Positions 61,144 through 64,000 of a DNA stretch of 64,000 bases are shown here, piece after piece (positions within the stretch are counted from its first letter, which is position 1; every line of letters starts with the position of its first letter). A model generated the notes under the pieces. That model searched no databases. It saw only the letters and a program-made list of their open reading frames with translations, and was not told the DNA's origin. Source of the DNA: Pacificitalea sp040119125 (GTDB taxonomy: Bacteria; Pseudomonadota; Alphaproteobacteria; Rhodobacterales; Rhodobacteraceae); NCBI GenBank assembly GCA_040119125.1, contig JBEDTR010000008.1, positions 183,132 to 247,131 of the forward strand, given 5' to 3'. The position numbers were made by a program, and so were the translations under genes.

Positions 61144-62939
61144 CAGGTATTGGTCTCGATCAGGTCGGTCAGCTCGAAGCGGGTGACATCCACCAGCCCG
61201 AGATCGGAAATACGAAGCTCGGGGATCACCACGAGCGCGAGCAGCGAGTGCTGCATATAGGCGTTGTTGAGCGTGCAGCCAGACGCGGCCATCGCCTCGC
61301 CCAGCGCCTGCGCACGGGCGGCGACCTCATCGGCGGGGCTGTCGGACATCAGCCCGGCGATGGGCAATTCGACCAAGGCGCGTTCCTCGCCCTCGGCCCA
61401 GAGCGTGACACCGCCGCCGACCTCGCCCAGCCGGTTCGCGGCGGCGGCCATCATCGCACGGTCGGTGCCGACGACGATCATGTGGTGACTGTCATGCGCC
61501 ACGGTGGAGGCCATCGCCATCCGCCCGGTATAGCCAAAGCCCGACACAAACGCATTGCTCACGCCCCCCGTGCCGCGATGCCGTTCGACCAGCGCGATCT
61601 GACAAGTGTCGCCCGCGCCCTCGATCAGCCCGTCCTGCACCGGCAGATCGGCGGTAAGCGCGCGGGTCGGGGCCTGATTTTCCACCACGCCGATCACCTT
61701 CACCCGCGCGCTCTCCGCCCCCTCGGGCGCAGCGATCTCGAAATCCTGCGGGGTCAGCTCACGCCCCAGATGCACGGTGGCGCGGGTATCCTCGGGCCAT
61801 TCAAGATGCGGGCATTCGACCCGGATACCGCCGGCATCGGCCGCCACGACCCCGCGCGCGATCACCAACTCGATCGGCAGGGTCCGCAGGTCCGATGTCA
61901 GGATCACATCCGCCCGCCGCCCCGGCGCGATCGAGCCGATCTCCCGCTCCAGTCCGAAATGCGTGGCGGTGTTAATCGTCGCCATCTGCAAGGCGATCAG
62001 CGGGTCGCAGCCGCAGTCAATCGCGTGCCGCACCACCCGGTTCATATGCCCGTCATGGACCAATGTGCCGGAATGGCAATCATCCGTGCAAAGGATGAAA
62101 TTGCGCGGGTCGAGCCCCTTTTCGGTGATCGCCGTGATCTGGCTTTCCACGTCATACCACGCAGAGCCGAGCCGCAGCATCGCGCGCATTCCTTGGCGCA
62201 CGCGGGCGATGGCATCGGCCTCCTGCGTGCCCTCATGGTCATCCGCCGGTCCGCCCGCCGCATAGGCGTGGAACGCGGGGCCAAGGTCGGGGCTCGCGTA
62301 ATGCCCGCCCACCGTCTTGCCCGCCGCCTGCGTCGCCGCGATTTCGGCCAGCATCTTGTCATCGCCGCTCACCACACCGGGGAAATTCATCATCTCGCCC
62401 AGCCCGATGATGCCCGGCCATTCCATCGCCTCGGCCACGTCTTCGGGGCTGATCTCATGGCCCGTGGTCTCCAGCCCCGGCGCCGAGGGCGCGCAGGACG
62501 GCATCTGCGTCCACATATTCACGGGCTGCAACAACGCCTCGTCATGCATCAGCCGCACGCCGCGCAGGCCCAGCACATTGGCGATCTCATGGGGATCGGT
62601 GAACATCGACGTGGTGCCATGCGGGATCACCGCGCGGGCGAATTCCGCCGGGGTCAGCATCCCGCTTTCGACATGCATATGCGCGTCGCACAGACCGGGG
62701 ATCATATAGCGGCTCTGTGCCTCGATCACCTGCGTGTCGGGACCGATGCAATGCGACGCATCCGGCCCGCAATAGGCGAACCGCCCATCGGCAATGGCGA
62801 TGTCGTGGTTTTCCAGCGTCTCGCGGGTCTGGACATTCACCCAAATGCCGCCGCGAATGACCAGATCGGCAGGGGCGCGGCCCGCAGCCACGGCGACAAG
62901 TCGGGGGGCGGATTGCGCCCATGTCTTGAGGATCTCCAT
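61143..62939 (-). CDS. ade: Adenine deaminase
   Basis: Converts adenine to hypoxanthine. 598 residues from ATG 62939 (MEILKTWAQ). Amidohydrolase fold with metal ligands in GLCDAHMHVESGMLTPAEF; VGGHYASP, TDDCHSG, and FGLEREIGSIAPGRRADVIL; C-terminal domain with SHHMIVVGTD. Located directly upstream of amn on the same strand, so the operon salvages adenine from AMP. Confidence 0.95.
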   Translation of the reverse strand: MEILKTWAQSAPRLVAVAAGRAPADLVIRGGIWVNVQTRETLENHDIAIADGRFAYCGPDASHCIGPDTQVIEAQSRYMIPGLCDAHMHVESGMLTPAEFARAVIPHGTTSMFTDPHEIANVLGLRGVRLMHDEALLQPVNMWTQMPSCAPSAPGLETTGHEISPEDVAEAMEWPGIIGLGEMMNFPGVVSGDDKMLAEIAATQAAGKTVGGHYASPDLGPAFHAYAAGGPADDHEGTQEADAIARVRQGMRAMLRLGSAWYDVESQITAITEKGLDPRNFILCTDDCHSGTLVHDGHMNRVVRHAIDCGCDPLIALQMATINTATHFGLEREIGSIAPGRRADVILTSDLRTLPIELVIARGVVAADAGGIRVECPHLEWPEDTRATVHLGRELTPQDFEIAAPEGAESARVKVIGVVENQAPTRALTADLPVQDGLIEGAGDTCQIALVERHRGTGGVSNAFVSGFGYTGRMAMASTVAHDSHHMIVVGTDRAMMAAAANRLGEVGGGVTLWAEGEERALVELPIAGLMSDSPADEVAARAQALGEAMAASGCTLNNAYMQHSLLALVVIPELRISDLGLVDVTRFELTDLIETNT

Positions 62940-63117
62940 GGTGCAAGCTGACACGACCCGACAGTCGGCCACAAGACCCGCCGCGCCGCATTCCGCCGGG
63001 TCGCGGGCGGGGCGTGGGCAATCGCCCGATCATGCGGCAGGGCGAGCGTGCATTTTGGATGCGCTAGCCCCGCGCACGCGCTATTCTGACCACGCATCCC
63101 CTATCACCGGAGCCGCC

Positions 63118-63879
63118 ATGAGCCCGCCGCTGTTTTCCTCGCTGCCCAATATCGCCAACTGGCCCGCCCGCGTCGATCTGGCCGCCGCGTTCCGCTGGAC
63201 CGCCCGGCTCGACCTGCACGAAGCCGTCGCCAACCATTTCTCGCTGGCGATCAACGGCGATGGCACCCGGTTTTTGATGAACCCCAATCAGATGCATTTC
63301 GCCCGCATCCGGGCCTCGGACCTGATTGAACTGGACGCCAACGACCCCAGCGCGATGGAGGGGCCGAACGCCCCCGATCCCACTGCTTGGGGGCTGCATG
63401 GCGCGATCCACCGCGCCTGTCCGCATGCCCGTTGCGCGATGCATGTCCATTCGATCCACGCGACCGTGCTGGCCAGCCTCGCCGACAGTCGCCTGCCGGC
63501 GATCGACCAGAACACCGCGATGTTCTTTGGCCGCCATGCGGTCGATGATCAATATGGCGGCTTGGCGTTCGAGGAAGAAGGCGCACGCTGCGCCGCGCTG
63601 CTCGCCGATCCAAAGATACAGGTGCTGGTCATGGGCAATCACGGGGTGATGGTGGTGGGCCGCACGGTGGCCGAAACCTTCACCCGGCTGTTCTATTTCG
63701 AGCGCGCGGCCGAAACCTATATTCGCGCGCTGCAAACCGGCCAGCCGCTGCGCCACCTGTCGGATGAGATCGCAGAGAAAACCGCGCAGGAACTCGACGA
63801 CTACCCCGAGATGGCCGAGCGTCACCTGAAGGAGTTGCGCCTGATCCTCGATGCCGAAGGGGCAGATTACGCAAGTTGA
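63118..63879 (+). CDS. Class II aldolase/adducin-family protein
   Basis: 253 residues from ATG 63118, 178 bp after the divergent ade start. Metal-binding HxH in MHVHSIHATVLASL near 109-122, with the third ligand His in VMGNHGVMVVG near 179-189; the N-terminal ANHFSLAI segment resembles the GNISxR site. The family includes fuculose-phosphate aldolase, ribulose-phosphate epimerase and methylthioribulose-phosphate dehydratase; this branch with no sugar operon nearby cannot be assigned a substrate. Confidence 0.85.
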   Translation: MSPPLFSSLPNIANWPARVDLAAAFRWTARLDLHEAVANHFSLAINGDGTRFLMNPNQMHFARIRASDLIELDANDPSAMEGPNAPDPTAWGLHGAIHRACPHARCAMHVHSIHATVLASLADSRLPAIDQNTAMFFGRHAVDDQYGGLAFEEEGARCAALLADPKIQVLVMGNHGVMVVGRTVAETFTRLFYFERAAETYIRALQTGQPLRHLSDEIAEKTAQELDDYPEMAERHLKELRLILDAEGADYAS

Positions 63880-63889
63880 CGGACCACGG

Positions 63890-63904
63890 TTAAGCCGCCC
63901 TTAA
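63890..63904. promoter_or_regulatory. CtrA box (TTAA-N7-TTAA) at the right edge
   Basis: TTAA-GCCGCCC-TTAA, perfect spacing, then CC as in the TTAACC half-site. It lies 46 bp before a candidate start codon at 63950 and 11 bp after the class II aldolase stop. Confidence 0.65.
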
Positions 63905-63921
63905 CCAATTCACACGAGGCT

Positions 63922-63947
63922 GGCGGGCAGCCATAGAAAGGCCCGCC
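63922..63947. repeat. 7-bp inverted repeat before the candidate start at 63950
   Basis: GGCGGGC and GCCCGCC with a 12-base spacer, without T-run. It could be a terminator relic for the aldolase gene or an mRNA hairpin over the translation start. Confidence 0.4.
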
Positions 63948-63949
63948 AG

Positions 63950-64000
63950 ATGACCCGCCCCGATCTGCCTCCCCCCCCGGCCAGGCAGCCCCCCCCGGGC
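63950..64000 (+). CDS. Start of an unidentified gene (partial, cut by window edge)
   Basis: ATG 63950 opens a frame reading MTRPDLPPPPARQPPPG to the window edge; AAAGG lies 8-9 bases upstream as a possible ribosome binding site. A perfect CtrA box stands 46 bp upstream. The C-runs of eight (63972-63979, 63989-63996) make the frame vulnerable to sequencing error. Only 17 codons are visible, so no function can be given. Confidence 0.3.
   Translation, partial: MTRPDLPPPPARQPPPG

Noticed and set aside
61248..62951. 567-codon plus-strand ORF over the adenine deaminase gene
   Set aside because: Antisense shadow in high-GC DNA; rich in Arg, His and Gly with no family resemblance, whereas ade on the other strand is complete and motif-positive.
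1..64000. Mobile elements, prophage, CRISPR arrays, rRNA or tRNA genes
   Set aside because: I saw no transposase or integrase, no regularly spaced repeats, no rRNA sequence and no tRNA T-arm signatures in non-coding gaps.

Overview
The window looks like the replication-origin region of a high-GC alphaproteobacterial chromosome, most likely a Rhodobacteraceae/Roseobacter-group species. The evidence is gene content and order: parB-parA-rsmG-mnmG-mnmE-rho-hemJ on one side of a DnaA-box cluster and maf-aroE-coaE-dnaQ-secB-fxsA-timA on the other; the alphaproteobacterial AddA/AddB; a trxA-addA-addB-murU-amgK-tsaE-divL-like row; and the RegB/SenC/RegA redox locus. I see no rRNA, tRNA, CRISPR array, IS element or prophage. 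Nearly everything is core chromosomal gene content.

Layout. 1-4 kb: glutamate synthase genes gltB (cut by the window edge) and gltD, with a secreted protein of unknown function between them. 4-8 kb: uppP, then xseB-ispA-dxs (isoprenoid precursor supply). 8-12.9 kb: heat-shock pair hrcA-grpE facing rph-rdgB-hemW and a YbaN-type membrane protein. 12.8-20.3 kb, all on the minus strand: parB, parA, rsmG, mnmG, mnmE, rho, hemJ. Two perfect parS sites are embedded in rsmG and at the start codon of mnmG. 20.26-20.67 kb: a non-coding stretch with three perfect TTATCCACA DnaA boxes, near-matches, an AT-rich block and several GANTC sites, which I read as oriC. 20.7-30.6 kb: maf-aroE-coaE-dnaQ, a second DEDDh exonuclease, secB, fxsA, timA-mltA-smr, hslUV and a phosphotransferase.

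30.6-41.8 kb, minus strand: trxA, addA, addB, murU, amgK, tsaE and a PAS-domain protein that looks like DivL without its kinase half. This protein has a perfect CtrA box (TTAA-N7-TTAA) upstream. 41.8-45 kb: regB diverging from senC-regA and a small lipoprotein gene. 45-51.9 kb: mutS, maeB (malic enzyme fused to a phosphotransacetylase-like domain), a PfkB-family sugar kinase and a secreted DUF7282-like protein. 51.9-54.5 kb: argG diverging from ilvA. 54.5-56.8 kb: an Hpt protein diverging from a response regulator/PP2C phosphatase (RsbU/RbaY-like), then a Nudix hydrolase. 56.9-59.7 kb: hslO, a CoA-type Nudix hydrolase and cca. 59.7-63.9 kb: purine salvage genes amn and ade, then a class II aldolase. 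At the right edge another perfect CtrA box precedes a gene start that is cut off.

How it fits together: genes on both sides of the proposed oriC point away from it for several kb, as expected for co-orientation with bidirectional replication, and the parABS system lies within about 8 kb. The most interesting threads are the oriC/parS architecture and a set of signalling elements (kinase-less DivL, two perfect and one near-perfect CtrA box, Hpt/PP2C pair) that may belong to one CtrA-linked circuit. That linkage is inference from motifs and synteny only.
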